This document shows positions 47,966 to 57,002 of a stretch of 64,000 bases of DNA, in pieces (the stretch's first letter is position 1; each line of letters opens with the position of its first letter). The notes under the pieces are model-generated. The model worked only from the letters and a program-made list of their open reading frames with translations, did not search any database and had not been told where the DNA came from. The DNA lies in contig NZ_OZ246016.1 in NCBI RefSeq assembly GCF_965230735.1, positions 1,054,001 to 1,118,000 on the forward strand. The letters are read 5' to 3'. This stretch comes from Motiliproteus sp965230735. GTDB taxonomy: Bacteria; Pseudomonadota; Gammaproteobacteria; Pseudomonadales; Balneatricaceae. Made by a program: the position numbers and the translations under genes.

Positions 47966-50842
47966 TTAGAGTCCCATCCGGACCTGGGGCTTGAGTTGTA
48001 GCGTTGTATCGATTTTCGCCAAACAACTGAACAACTGATCGTCGTTGGCCTTAAGCTGGTCGATCAGATAAGACTTGACGCTAATGCCCCGCTCTTCAGC
48101 CAGGTCCTGCAGCTGGGCTATTTCCAAGGGCGTTGGTGCCGGCGCCGCAGTGGGCGCAGAGGCTGATGCGGCAGACGCGCTTGCCGGCGGCTTAGATGCC
48201 GGCTTCGGACGTTGTTGAATGACCCACTCCAGATCCGAGGCAACACTGATTCCACAAAGCTTGAGTCTCAAGCCTTTGCGTTCCTGCAGTATGCCGCCAA
48301 TCTTGGCCAGGTAGTCCTGACCAACGGGCGTCAGCTGTGAGGAGCCGGGCTCGAAATAGACCGGTTCCAGCTTGATGGCACTGCCCTCAGCGGCATCGAG
48401 AGCCATGCGGCCGAGGCTGAGCAGGGCACCGTAGGGCTGTAGCGATGCACTCAGATAACCCATGGCCGCCTCTTTGGCGACCTTGGTCATGACGATATTG
48501 ATAACGCTTTGAATCCCGAATTCAGGGTCGTCCAAAGAGCCTTTAACCGGCAGATCAAGCTCGACATTGTCCTTGTCATCGGTCAGCAATGCCACGGCGA
48601 CGCCCAGCGGCATTCCCAGTTGTCCATCGAACTCCTGTGTCGAGTTCGGACCGGCCGGCTCTACGGACAGGTTGTTGATGCTGAGCTTGTTCGTGCTGTT
48701 GACCAGCCCCTCGTTAATCTTGCCCTGGCTGGTCAGGCCGAGCTTACCGCTCTCGAACTCATAGCCGGTGGCCTGGTTCATGAAGCGGCTGAAGGGCGGA
48801 AGGGCCATGCCCTTAATCCGGCTTTGCCACTGGGCGTTGGTTTTGTCGGCAAACAGCGCGTAGCTGCCGTCGAGCTCGATTTCACCGAACCGATTGGCTT
48901 TAGCCTTGAGCTTGAATGGCGAACTCTGATCCGACAGGGTATTGAGCTTGGCCAATGAAAGCTCGCTCAGGGTCAGTTGTACCGGCTTGGTTTGGGCCTT
49001 GAGCTTGGGTGAGTATTCGGAAAGCAGAATCGTGGCCGGTTGCTGCAGTGTTAACTCAGCCAGCGTGAAGGGGAAGGGAGGCTGTTGCTGCGTCTCTTTC
49101 TCGGTCTGCTTCTGTTCATGAGACTGTTCTGACCCGGCGTTGGGCTGCAATTTGGCCAGCCATTCCTGCCAGCGGTAGGGCGTTTTGTCGGCCCCTAGAT
49201 CAACCCGAGCGACCAATGCTCCAGGTTGGATCTGAGCAATGGATGCACCCTGTTTGGAGCCCGACAGCTGGGTAATGGTCAGCTGGTCCAGGGTCAGCAA
49301 CGGCTCATTATTGCCCAGCTGCAGCTTGGTTAATTGCAGTTTGTCGCTGGCCAGCTGGTTCGGGGCTGGAGCGTTGAGGCCCGTCAGGCTGAAGTTATCC
49401 AGTTGGATCAGATCGGTTCCATCCTGATGCTGCACCTTTAGCGGTCCCAGGGCCAGGTCTCCGCTCAGTGCGTTCAGTTGCTGGGTTTCCAGATCCAGTG
49501 CCAGGTCACCCTGCCAGCGGCGTGATTGGTTGCTCAATTGCAGCTGTTGGAGGTTGACCTGGGCGGGTGCCGTTTCAAGCAAGCCTTTGAAAAGCAGTTG
49601 CTTCAGGTTGGTTTCCAGTTGTCCGGTGAGGGCGATCTGTTGTTCGTTGACCTGCAGCTCGGGTTGGCTCAGCCTGAGCTGGTTCAGCTGCAACTGGCCG
49701 TCCGTGGTCAGCTTCTGCAGGCCTTCTTCTCCCAGCGCAACATCGACTTTACCCTGCCAGCTGCGTGACTGGTTGCTCAATTGCAGCTCGGGTAGGTTGA
49801 TCTCGGCGGTGCCGGTGTTGAGGTTGCCGTCAAAGTGAATTTTTTGCGTGCCTTTAAGATCGATCTTGGCTTTAACGGATATGTCACTCTCTTTCAGTGC
49901 CAGGCCGGCGTCCGCGAGTTCCAGCTCCAGCTGTTTAAGCTGCAAATCGTTGTTGCTCTGGATGCCGCTCAGATTGCCCTGCGCAAGCTGCTGTGCGGCG
50001 CTACCTTGCCAGCGGATCTGGGGTGTTGCTGTTTTGAGGCCATCGGCCTGATAGGTAAAGCCATCCAATCGCAAGCTGCCCGACTGCTGCAGGGCAAAGC
50101 CGCTGTCGCGTTGCTCGACATTGATGGTCAGTTCGGTACTGAGCAGACCTTCAAGGCCTGGTACCCAAGGTGCGCTAAGCGGGGCCAGGTCCAGCCGATC
50201 GAGTTTGATGTCGAATTCGAGTTGGGGACGTTGGGCCAGCGGGGTGCCCTTGGTGTCGATACGGATCGGGCTGCCATTTAGCTCACCGTTGACGGTCAAC
50301 TCGGTATGCTTGTCCGGCGTCCATTGATACAGCAGCTTCAGGGTGGCCTGATCGATCTGTAACCGCTGAGAGAACTGCGGGTTTTGATAGGACGCCTGTA
50401 GGCGGTCAAATTGAAAACCGTTCAGCCCCCAGCGCCAGTCGGTGCCTTCACTGCTGTCTGATTCCTCCTCGGCCGCTTTCGGTAGCGTTAAGGGCCCCAG
50501 CTGTATTTCGCTGCCTTTCTGGCGCAGGTGGAACGCGGCATCGGACAGGTTGAGGCGGGTAAGCTGGAGCCGTTTATCCCATAATGCACCATAGCTGACT
50601 TCGGCTTCGAAACGGCCGACCTTGAGTTCGGGCTGTCCGGCGGACTTGGCGCTCAGGCCCATGATTTCCAGATAGCCGGTCCAGGGATTGAGGTAGGCCG
50701 ACGCCAGGCCGACCTGTTCGGCGCCCAGTTGCTTGAGCTGCTGTTTGAGTTGTAACTTCAATACCAGGGCTGGGCCGAAGCTGATAGCTAGCAGCATTAC
50801 CACCAAGGTGGTGCCGATCCACAGGGATTTACGATTTCTCAT
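47966..50842 (-). CDS. DUF748 (AsmA-like) envelope protein
   Basis: 958 aa. An N-terminal membrane anchor (SLWIGTTLVVMLLAISFGPAL, about residues 5-25) is followed by a very long periplasmic beta-rich, leucine/glutamine-rich repeat region (NQLQLSNQSRRWQG-type repeats). A C-terminal DUF748 segment with LLTDDKDNVELDLPVKGSL and an OmpA-like stretch (YFEPGSSQLTPVGQDYLAKI) follows. AsmA-like proteins are implicated in lipid transport between membranes; this specific role is inferred. A Pro/Ala/Ser-rich linker lies near residue 885-905. Confidence 0.85.
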   Translation of the reverse strand: MRNRKSLWIGTTLVVMLLAISFGPALVLKLQLKQQLKQLGAEQVGLASAYLNPWTGYLEIMGLSAKSAGQPELKVGRFEAEVSYGALWDKRLQLTRLNLSDAAFHLRQKGSEIQLGPLTLPKAAEEESDSSEGTDWRWGLNGFQFDRLQASYQNPQFSQRLQIDQATLKLLYQWTPDKHTELTVNGELNGSPIRIDTKGTPLAQRPQLEFDIKLDRLDLAPLSAPWVPGLEGLLSTELTINVEQRDSGFALQQSGSLRLDGFTYQADGLKTATPQIRWQGSAAQQLAQGNLSGIQSNNDLQLKQLELELADAGLALKESDISVKAKIDLKGTQKIHFDGNLNTGTAEINLPELQLSNQSRSWQGKVDVALGEEGLQKLTTDGQLQLNQLRLSQPELQVNEQQIALTGQLETNLKQLLFKGLLETAPAQVNLQQLQLSNQSRRWQGDLALDLETQQLNALSGDLALGPLKVQHQDGTDLIQLDNFSLTGLNAPAPNQLASDKLQLTKLQLGNNEPLLTLDQLTITQLSGSKQGASIAQIQPGALVARVDLGADKTPYRWQEWLAKLQPNAGSEQSHEQKQTEKETQQQPPFPFTLAELTLQQPATILLSEYSPKLKAQTKPVQLTLSELSLAKLNTLSDQSSPFKLKAKANRFGEIELDGSYALFADKTNAQWQSRIKGMALPPFSRFMNQATGYEFESGKLGLTSQGKINEGLVNSTNKLSINNLSVEPAGPNSTQEFDGQLGMPLGVAVALLTDDKDNVELDLPVKGSLDDPEFGIQSVINIVMTKVAKEAAMGYLSASLQPYGALLSLGRMALDAAEGSAIKLEPVYFEPGSSQLTPVGQDYLAKIGGILQERKGLRLKLCGISVASDLEWVIQQRPKPASKPPASASAASASAPTAAPAPTPLEIAQLQDLAEERGISVKSYLIDQLKANDDQLFSCLAKIDTTLQLKPQVRMGL

Positions 50843-50934
50843 GGCGTGACAAGAGCCTCTGCGGAGCGTAAACGGCCCGCGACAATGAACGGATGAATAG
50901 TCTAAGCATAAGACATTGAAGGAGAAGTTTCAGT

Positions 50935-51402
50935 TTGGTTGAGCAGAAAAAAACCTTGCGCATCGGCCAGGTAGCACAGCAATCCGGCGTCAGTGTCGAG
51001 ACGGTCCGTTACTACGAGCAGCGCGGGTTGTTGAAGTCGCCACGGCGTTCGCCCAGCGGGTATCGTGAATATGATGCGGCGGTCTTGCAGCAGTTGGCCT
51101 TTATCAACCGTGCCAAGGCGCTGGGTTTCTCTCTGGAGCAGATCGGTGAGCTGTTGCAGCTTCAGTTCAGTCCCGATGCCGATCGGAGCCAGGTTAAACA
51201 GGTGGTGCTGGAGAAGCTGCAGATGGTCGAGCAGCGAATCCTGGAGTTAGAGCGCTTGCGCAACGCGCTCCAAGGATTATCGGCCAGTTGTGATGGGCAG
51301 GGCGGGGTCGATGATTGTCCGATCATGACCTTCCTGCAGCAGGGGGATGCCGCCGGTTGTTGTCCGTCCGACGGCAAATCGAGCAAGGCAGCGGCCGACT
51401 GA
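50935..51402 (+). CDS. MerR-family metal-responsive regulator
   Basis: 155 aa. The winged HTH is RIGQVAQQSGVSVETVRYYEQRGLLKSPRR (about 9-38), and a long dimerisation helix spans about 85-112. The C-terminal metal loop is CDGQGGVDDC, with eight residues between cysteines as in MerR, while CueR has seven. The upstream dimer-helix cysteine used by MerR, ZntR or PbrR is absent. A Ser lies close to the CueR Ser77 position. A CC pair near the end is extra. TTG start with AGGAG about 11 nt upstream. No metal transporter is adjacent, so the metal is unknown. Confidence 0.82.
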   Translation: MVEQKKTLRIGQVAQQSGVSVETVRYYEQRGLLKSPRRSPSGYREYDAAVLQQLAFINRAKALGFSLEQIGELLQLQFSPDADRSQVKQVVLEKLQMVEQRILELERLRNALQGLSASCDGQGGVDDCPIMTFLQQGDAAGCCPSDGKSSKAAAD

Positions 51403-51439
51403 ATCATCAGCCGACTCAGGCTGCCCGAGACGCAGGACG

Positions 51440-52114
51440 TTAGCCAAGGCGCAACGTCTCGACGCCGTTCGGCGTTCCCATCAGTACCACATCGGCGGGC
51501 CGCTCGGCGAACAGGCCGTTGGTGACGACGCCGACCATGTTATTGATCTTCTGCTCCAGTGCCACGGCGGCATCGATGCTCAGGTTATGCACATCCAGGA
51601 TCTGGTTGCCGTTGTCGGTGACCACGCCCTCGCGGTAGACCGGTTGAGCGTCGAGCTTGAACAGCTGGCGGGCAACATGGCTGCGAGCCATCGGGATCAC
51701 CTCCACCGGGAGCGGGAACTCGCCCAGCAGATCGACCTGCTTGGTCTCGTCGGCGATGCAGATAAAGGTTTTTGCCACCGCGGCGACAATCTTTTCGCGG
51801 GTCAGGGCGCCGCCGCCGCCTTTGATCAGCTGCAGCTTGTCGTTGAACTCGTCGGCGCCGTCGATATAGAAGTCGAGCTGGTTGACGCCGTTCAGATCGT
51901 AGACCGGGATGCCGTGGCTTTTCAGCCGCTCAGCGGTGGCTTCAGAGCTGGCAACCGCGCCGTCGAACAGGTGCTTCACTTTGGCCAGCTCGTCGATAAA
52001 GAAGTTGGCGGTCGAGCCGGTGCCGACACCCACGATGCTGGAGCTTTCGAGGCTGGGCTGGATCATCTCGACGGCGGCGATGGCCACGTCCTGTTTCATT
52101 TCGTCCTGAGTCAT
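51440..52114 (-). CDS. rpiA: Ribose-5-phosphate isomerase A
   Basis: 224 aa. Interconverts ribose-5-phosphate and ribulose-5-phosphate. Motifs: IVGVGTGSTANFFIDEL, DGADEFNDKLQLIKGGGGALTREKIVA, and the C-terminal GVVTNGLFAERPADVVLMG. ATG at 52114 (MTQDEMKQDVA) is chosen over the longer in-frame start. Divergent from ilvA, as in Pseudomonas. Confidence 0.95.
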   Translation of the reverse strand: MTQDEMKQDVAIAAVEMIQPSLESSSIVGVGTGSTANFFIDELAKVKHLFDGAVASSEATAERLKSHGIPVYDLNGVNQLDFYIDGADEFNDKLQLIKGGGGALTREKIVAAVAKTFICIADETKQVDLLGEFPLPVEVIPMARSHVARQLFKLDAQPVYREGVVTDNGNQILDVHNLSIDAAVALEQKINNMVGVVTNGLFAERPADVVLMGTPNGVETLRLG

Positions 52115-52262
52115 GGAGTCTGAGTCTCTATCGGGCTGGGTTAGGTTGGGTCGTATTGTACGAAAGTACCGCATTATACGTGGCCTCGGGCATGGGTTGT
52201 AGCGTGACGATCAACGATTGGACGGTGGACGCCGCCGGGGTGAGTGATTACTATGGAGTGCT

Positions 52263-52306
52263 GCCCTGTTGCTCCCTTAAGAGCTTTTTACAGGGCTTTG
52301 TTTTTA
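52263..52306 (+). promoter_or_regulatory. Terminator-like hairpin in the ilvA leader
   Basis: GCCCTGT (52263-52269) pairs with ACAGGGC (52290-52296), enclosing an inner GCTC/GAGC stem, and is followed by TTTGTTTTTATT. It lies 50-95 nt before the ilvA ATG. It could attenuate ilvA or end an upstream transcript. No Ile/Val/Leu-rich leader peptide is evident. Confidence 0.5.
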
Positions 52307-52357
52307 TTCAGTTACTTGATCAATAACCTAAACCGCGCAGGACGATGCAAACCGATT

Positions 52358-53869
52358 ATGCCGCACCAATATATCAAGAAGATTCTTCAAGCCCGGGTCT
52401 ACGAGATCGCCAAAGAAACGCCACTGGATGAAGCGGCGTCGATTTCGTCGCGCTTGAACAATCAGGTGTTGCTCAAGCGCGAAGATCTGCAGCCGGTATT
52501 CTCCTTCAAGCTTCGCGGTGCCTATAACAAGATGGCGCAGTTGAGTGATGAGCAGCGTGCCTGCGGGGTGGTCGCCGCCTCCGCCGGCAACCACGCCCAG
52601 GGCTTGGCGCTGTCGGCCAAGGTGATGGGAGTTAAGGCCACCATCGTGATGCCGAAGACAACGCCGGACATCAAGGTCAACTCGGTCCGCGCCCGGGGCG
52701 CCAAGGTGGTGCTGCACGGTGATACCTTCGACGAGGCTTTTGCCCATTCCCAGAAGCTGGTCGACGAGCAGGGGCTGGTTTATGTCCACCCCTACGACGA
52801 CCCCGATGTGATCGCCGGTCAGGGTACCATCGGCATGGAGCTTCTGCGTCAGCGCAGCGGTCCGATCCATGCGATCTTTGTGCCCGTCGGCGGCGGTGGC
52901 CTGATCGCCGGTATTGCCGTCTATATCAAATACCTGCGGCCCGAGATCAAGGTGATCGGGGTCGAATCTGAAGAGTCGGCCTGCCTGAAGGCGGCGATGG
53001 ATGCCAACGAGCGGGTCAAGCTGGACCAGGTCGGTATCTTTGCCGACGGTACCGCGGTGGCGCAGATCGGTGAGACCACCTTCGATATCTGCCGCAATTA
53101 CGTGGACGAGGTGATCACCGTCACCACCGATGAAATCTGCGCCTCGATCAAGGATATCTTCGACGATACCCGCTCGGTCACCGAACCTTCCGGGGCCCTG
53201 GGTCTGGCGGGCCTGAAGAAATATGTGGCCCGTGAAGGGATCGAAGGTAAGACCCTGATCGCGATCGATTCCGGTGCCAATGTTAACTTTGACCGGCTGC
53301 GACATGTGTCGGAGCGGGCCGAACTGGGTGAACAGCGTGAGGCGATCATCGCCGCCAAGATTCCGGAGCGTCCCGGCAGCTTCAAACAGTTCTGCCAGAC
53401 CCTGGGTCAGCGCAACATCACCGAGTTCAACTACCGCTACAGCGACAACAGCGAAGCGGTGGTCTTCGCCGGGGTGCAGATTCGACCCGGGGAACGGGAA
53501 GAGTTGCTGTCAGCGTTGGGTGAGCACCTGGACGAAGTGGCGGACCTGACCGATAACGAGACCGCCAAACTGCATGTGCGCTACATGGTCGGCGGTCATG
53601 CTCCCGTCGGGATGCAGGATGAGGTGATCTACCGGTTCGAGTTCCCGGAACGGCCCGGTGCGCTGATGCGGTTCCTGAACAAAATCGGTGGGCGCTGGAA
53701 CATCTCGCTGTTCCACTACCGTAACCATGGTGCGGCCTATGGCCGGGTATTGGTGGGTCTGCAGGTGCCCGAAGAGGATCGCGACAAGGTCCAGGATTTC
53801 CTGGCCGAAATCGGTTACCACTTCTGGGAAGAGACCGACAATCCGGCCTATCAGTTGTTCCTGAACTGA
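52358..53869 (+). CDS. ilvA: Threonine deaminase (biosynthetic)
   Basis: 503 aa PLP enzyme that converts threonine to 2-oxobutyrate for isoleucine synthesis. The PLP lysine is in VFSFKLRGAYNKM, the phosphate loop is VPVGGGGLIAGIAVYIK, and two ACT-like regulatory subdomains follow from about 320 (IPERPGSFKQFCQ and FPERPGALMRFL), which bind Ile or Val. The two-ACT length distinguishes it from catabolic TdcB. ATG at 52358 (MPHQYIKKILQARVYEIA) fits the family start; the longer reading frame passes through the leader hairpin and is rejected. Confidence 0.95.
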   Translation: MPHQYIKKILQARVYEIAKETPLDEAASISSRLNNQVLLKREDLQPVFSFKLRGAYNKMAQLSDEQRACGVVAASAGNHAQGLALSAKVMGVKATIVMPKTTPDIKVNSVRARGAKVVLHGDTFDEAFAHSQKLVDEQGLVYVHPYDDPDVIAGQGTIGMELLRQRSGPIHAIFVPVGGGGLIAGIAVYIKYLRPEIKVIGVESEESACLKAAMDANERVKLDQVGIFADGTAVAQIGETTFDICRNYVDEVITVTTDEICASIKDIFDDTRSVTEPSGALGLAGLKKYVAREGIEGKTLIAIDSGANVNFDRLRHVSERAELGEQREAIIAAKIPERPGSFKQFCQTLGQRNITEFNYRYSDNSEAVVFAGVQIRPGEREELLSALGEHLDEVADLTDNETAKLHVRYMVGGHAPVGMQDEVIYRFEFPERPGALMRFLNKIGGRWNISLFHYRNHGAAYGRVLVGLQVPEEDRDKVQDFLAEIGYHFWEETDNPAYQLFLN

Positions 53870-53943
53870 TTCCTGCTGCTGAACGATCCCAGGTAGCGGC
53901 GCTGACCGCCGCTACCTGCTCTCTTTGTTTTGACCTTCGCGAC

Positions 53944-55407
53944 TCAGCCTGGCTGGCGTGGTAGGCGGATCTCCAGGGTCAAGCCGCCGCCTTCACGATT
54001 CCGGGCGCTGATGCTGCCCTGATGCTGGGCCACGGCGCGTGCGGCGATCGCCAGCCCCAAGCCCCAACCACCCTGTTGGCGACTTCGAGCCTTATCGGTG
54101 CGCACGAACGGCTCGAAGATCTTCTCCAGCATTTCCGGTTCAATTCCCGGCCCGCGGTCGGCGACCTGAATCAGAATGTCGGAGGTGCCGATACTCAGAT
54201 TCAGCTCGACCTGATCCTGGGAGTACTTCAGCGCGTTGCTGAGTCCGTTGGCGACGGCGCGCCGAATCAACCGGGGCTCCACAGCCAGGCTGATGGGGCC
54301 TTCACTGTGGTAGTCGATCCGAGCCTGATCCAGATTGAACTCTTCGGCCAGCTCCTGCAGCAACTGGTCAATATCGGTCGGGGTCTTGGGTTCGGTTTTA
54401 ACCCTGGCATCCAGACGCGCCAGCATTAAGATTTCATCGATCAATTGGTCGAGCTGCTCGGCCTGCTTCTCGATCCGATCCAGGCTGGCGTCTTCACCCA
54501 GCTGCTTACGGGCCAACTCCAACGCAACCCGCTGTCGCGCCAGCGGCGTCCGCAGTTCGTGGGAAACGTCTCGCAGCAGTTGTTGCTGACCCTGAACCAG
54601 CGATTGAATTCGCTCGGCCATGCGGTCGAAGTCCTGCCCCAGCTGGCCCAGCTCATCCTTGCGGCGACTGACCGAGCCGCCGACCCGGCTATCCAACTGG
54701 CCATCGGCCAGTTTCTGGCTGGTACGCTGAAGCTGTCGAATCGGGGTGATCAGGTAGCGGGCCATCAGGAATGACAGCAGCGCAACCAGCAACAGGGTCA
54801 GGCCGATACGCCAGGCCAGTTGCGGACCGGAGTAGAGGTGGTCGAGTAACTCCTGCGGATTGAGCACCACGAACAGGTAAGATTGGCCGTTGTGTTGCAG
54901 AGGCAGGACGGCTGGCCGGAAGCGGGGGCGGCGTTTCTCTTTCCATTCATCCCGATCCTTGCGTGAGTATTCACTGCGCTCGTGATCATCGTCATCATGA
55001 TCGTATCCACGGCGACGATAGTTATCTTCGTCACGGTCATGATCGTCGGAATCGCGGCAGGATTCATCGCTGCGCTTGTCGATGGGGGCGCGGCCGAAAC
55101 GGAACAGTTTCTCCAATAACCAGGGCGGTAAGGGTTCGCCGGTCAGGCTCAATCCCCGGCCATCAAGCAGCAGGACCCGGAGGCCGGTCTCCCGCTTGAG
55201 CTGCTCACGCCATCGATGCAGGCCGACCGGACCTTCAGCGGCATACTGTTGCATCGCCTGACTGGCATAGGCGGACAGGGTTTGGGTGCGGTTGTCGGAC
55301 TCTTCGAACTGGCGTGCCAGGGTCCAGGTGACCAGCATGTTGCAGCCGACCACCAGCAGCATCATCAGCCAGGAGGCGAGGAAGATCTTGAGGTAGAGAC
55401 TACGCAT
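53944..55407 (-). CDS. cpxA: CpxA-like sensor histidine kinase with Asp/His-rich insert
   Basis: 487 aa from ATG at 55407, overlapping the regulator stop by 8 nt. Helix 1 spans about residues 4-26. The periplasmic region carries a low-complexity Asp/His/Arg block (DDHDRDEDNYRRRGYDHDDD and neighbours) at about residues 105-155. Helix 2 follows near 200 (IGLTLLLVALLSFLMARYLI), then HAMP, HisKA (LLRDVSHELRTPLARQRVAL) and HATPase (VADRGPGIEPEMLEKIFEPF, GWGLGLAIAARAV). Assigned to Cpx from the adjacent CpxR-like regulator and divergent CpxP-like gene. The acidic insert is unlike the usual CpxA sensor. Confidence 0.85.
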   Translation of the reverse strand: MRSLYLKIFLASWLMMLLVVGCNMLVTWTLARQFEESDNRTQTLSAYASQAMQQYAAEGPVGLHRWREQLKRETGLRVLLLDGRGLSLTGEPLPPWLLEKLFRFGRAPIDKRSDESCRDSDDHDRDEDNYRRRGYDHDDDDHERSEYSRKDRDEWKEKRRPRFRPAVLPLQHNGQSYLFVVLNPQELLDHLYSGPQLAWRIGLTLLLVALLSFLMARYLITPIRQLQRTSQKLADGQLDSRVGGSVSRRKDELGQLGQDFDRMAERIQSLVQGQQQLLRDVSHELRTPLARQRVALELARKQLGEDASLDRIEKQAEQLDQLIDEILMLARLDARVKTEPKTPTDIDQLLQELAEEFNLDQARIDYHSEGPISLAVEPRLIRRAVANGLSNALKYSQDQVELNLSIGTSDILIQVADRGPGIEPEMLEKIFEPFVRTDKARSRQQGGWGLGLAIAARAVAQHQGSISARNREGGGLTLEIRLPRQPG

Positions 55408-56122
55408 CGCCGGGCCGGTCGAACAGGCGGTAGCCGGAACCACGCACGGTTTGGATCTGAATATGGCAACCCTCCGCCTGGCTCAGCTTGCGGCGCAGAT
55501 TACTCAGATGCATATCGATGCTGCGATCGTAGGGCCCCAGATTGCGGTTCAGGGCGTGGCGGGTCAGGTCCTGCTTGGTGACCAGACGGTCGGCCTGATC
55601 GAGCAGACACTCAAGGATGCGGAACTCGGTCTGGGTTAATGCCAGCGGCTGCCCATTGGCGCTGGCACTGAAGTCCTGACGGTTCAGGTTAAGGCCGGCA
55701 TAGCTCAGCAGGTTGTCGTCGTGGCTGTCGTTGCTGCCGTTTTCCAGCGCAACACGGCGGATAATGGCGCGGATTCGAGCCAGCAGCTCACGTGGGCTGC
55801 AGGGTTTGGGCAGGTAGTCGTCGGCGCCGATTTCAAGGCCAACGATCCGATCCACCTCTTCACCGCGGGCCGACATCATCAACACCGGTGTGCGGGCTTC
55901 ATCGCCGGATCCGCCCCGCAGTTGCTTCAAGGTGTCGAAGCCATTGAGGGCCGGCATCATGACATCCAGGATGATAACGGCGTACTGCTGCTCGGCGACC
56001 TGCTGCAAGGCCTGCTCACCATCGTGAGCCTGGTCGACACTGAAACCTTCCAGCTCGAGAAACTCGGCCAGCATCTGGCATAGCTCCAGGTCGTCATCAA
56101 CCAGCAGTATCTTGTCCATCAT
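55400..56122 (-). CDS. cpxR: CpxR-like OmpR-family response regulator
   Basis: 240 aa. The receiver starts MDKILLVDDDLELCQMLAEF, with phospho-Asp in VIILDVMMPALNGFDTL and Lys in YLPKPCSPREL. The C-terminal winged helix contains LALTQTEFRILECLLDQA, VTKQDLTRHALNRN, DRSIDMHLSNLRRKL and VRGSGYRL. The pattern is close to E. coli CpxR. It starts the cpxRA operon and faces a CpxP/Spy-like gene with CpxR-box repeats between them. Confidence 0.9.
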   Translation of the reverse strand: MMDKILLVDDDLELCQMLAEFLELEGFSVDQAHDGEQALQQVAEQQYAVIILDVMMPALNGFDTLKQLRGGSGDEARTPVLMMSARGEEVDRIVGLEIGADDYLPKPCSPRELLARIRAIIRRVALENGSNDSHDDNLLSYAGLNLNRQDFSASANGQPLALTQTEFRILECLLDQADRLVTKQDLTRHALNRNLGPYDRSIDMHLSNLRRKLSQAEGCHIQIQTVRGSGYRLFDRPGDA

Positions 56123-56190
56123 TGCTTCCTACTACCCTCTTAGCACGGCGTGTTCTGGACCTAAGGGTTCAGGCTGTATTCTGACACAGC

Positions 56191-56226
56191 TTTACCTCGC
56201 CTTAGGGCTCTTTACGCAAACTTTAC
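56191..56226. promoter_or_regulatory. CpxR-box cluster
   Basis: TTTAC occurs three times in the divergent cpxR/cpxP interval: 56191-56195, 56211-56215 and 56222-56226, spaced 20 and 11 nt start to start (about two and one helical turns). Read on the minus strand these are GTAAA repeats, matching the CpxR half-site. They suit control of the CpxP-like gene and autoregulation of cpxRA. Confidence 0.72.
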
Positions 56227-56304
56227 ACCGCCCTGACTCTGCTTTGCATTCGGCCCGATAGACTGGAAACCGTACTCAATAGCGATCTCAACGAGGAACG
56301 AACG

Positions 56305-56835
56305 ATGAAAAAGCAGATTCTTATTGCAACCACAATCATTGCCCTGGGCGGTGGTGCGGCGCTGACGTTGGCCGATGGATACGGCTACGGCGGCTGCGGT
56401 GGAAAAGGCGGCTACAAAGGTGGCTACGATGGTAAGTGGGATGACGATGACTACCGCGAAGGCAAAGGCTGGAGCAAGCGTGATCCGGAGCGTATGCAGC
56501 AGCGTATGCTGGATAAACTGGACCGAAAACTGGAACTGACCGCCGAGCAGCGCGAGCAGATTTCCACATTGATGGCGAAGAAATTCGACAGCATGCGTGA
56601 TGCCTACAAGGATCGGGGCCCGATGCGCGATCAGTGGCAGGCACTGGATCCGAGTGCGGCTGACTATACCGAGCAGGTTGAAAAACTGGCCAAAGAACGG
56701 GCCCAGTCGATGGCTGATCGGATGATGGAGCGGGCTCAGTACAAGGCCGATCTGTACTCGATCCTGACGCCGGAGCAGCAACAGGAGTTTGCCGAGCTGG
56801 AACAGCGTTTCAGTAAGCGTGGCTGGCGCCACTGA
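56305..56835 (+). CDS. CpxP/Spy-family periplasmic protein
   Basis: 176 aa. Signal peptide of about 23 residues (ALGGGAALTLADG). A Gly/Tyr/Lys/Asp-rich stretch follows (GYGYGGCGGKGGYKGGYDGK, then WDDDDYREGKG) at about 25-55, with one cysteine. The helical core has two LTxxQ motifs (LELTAEQREQI and SILTPEQQQEF). The family includes periplasmic chaperones or stress sensors that inhibit CpxA. Divergent from cpxRA, with a GAGGAACG ribosome site. Confidence 0.88.
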   Translation: MKKQILIATTIIALGGGAALTLADGYGYGGCGGKGGYKGGYDGKWDDDDYREGKGWSKRDPERMQQRMLDKLDRKLELTAEQREQISTLMAKKFDSMRDAYKDRGPMRDQWQALDPSAADYTEQVEKLAKERAQSMADRMMERAQYKADLYSILTPEQQQEFAELEQRFSKRGWRH

Positions 56836-57002
56836 GGTGTTTCAACGACTAAGCTCGTTGGGTTCTCAACGGGCTTTACGGCGGCCGGCAGTGCTCAGGG
56901 CGATTCAACCAAAGCCTGGACCTTCTCAAACTGTCTGATACAGCGCTTGGTCGCTATAAAGCCCGTTCTTTTTAACAGCAGGGAAAAAGCTCGTCGGTGA
57001 GC

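Noticed and set aside
52253..52357. Leader peptide for ilvA attenuation
   Set aside because: The possible short peptide has no run of Ile, Val or Leu codons and stays in frame with ilvA without a stop.
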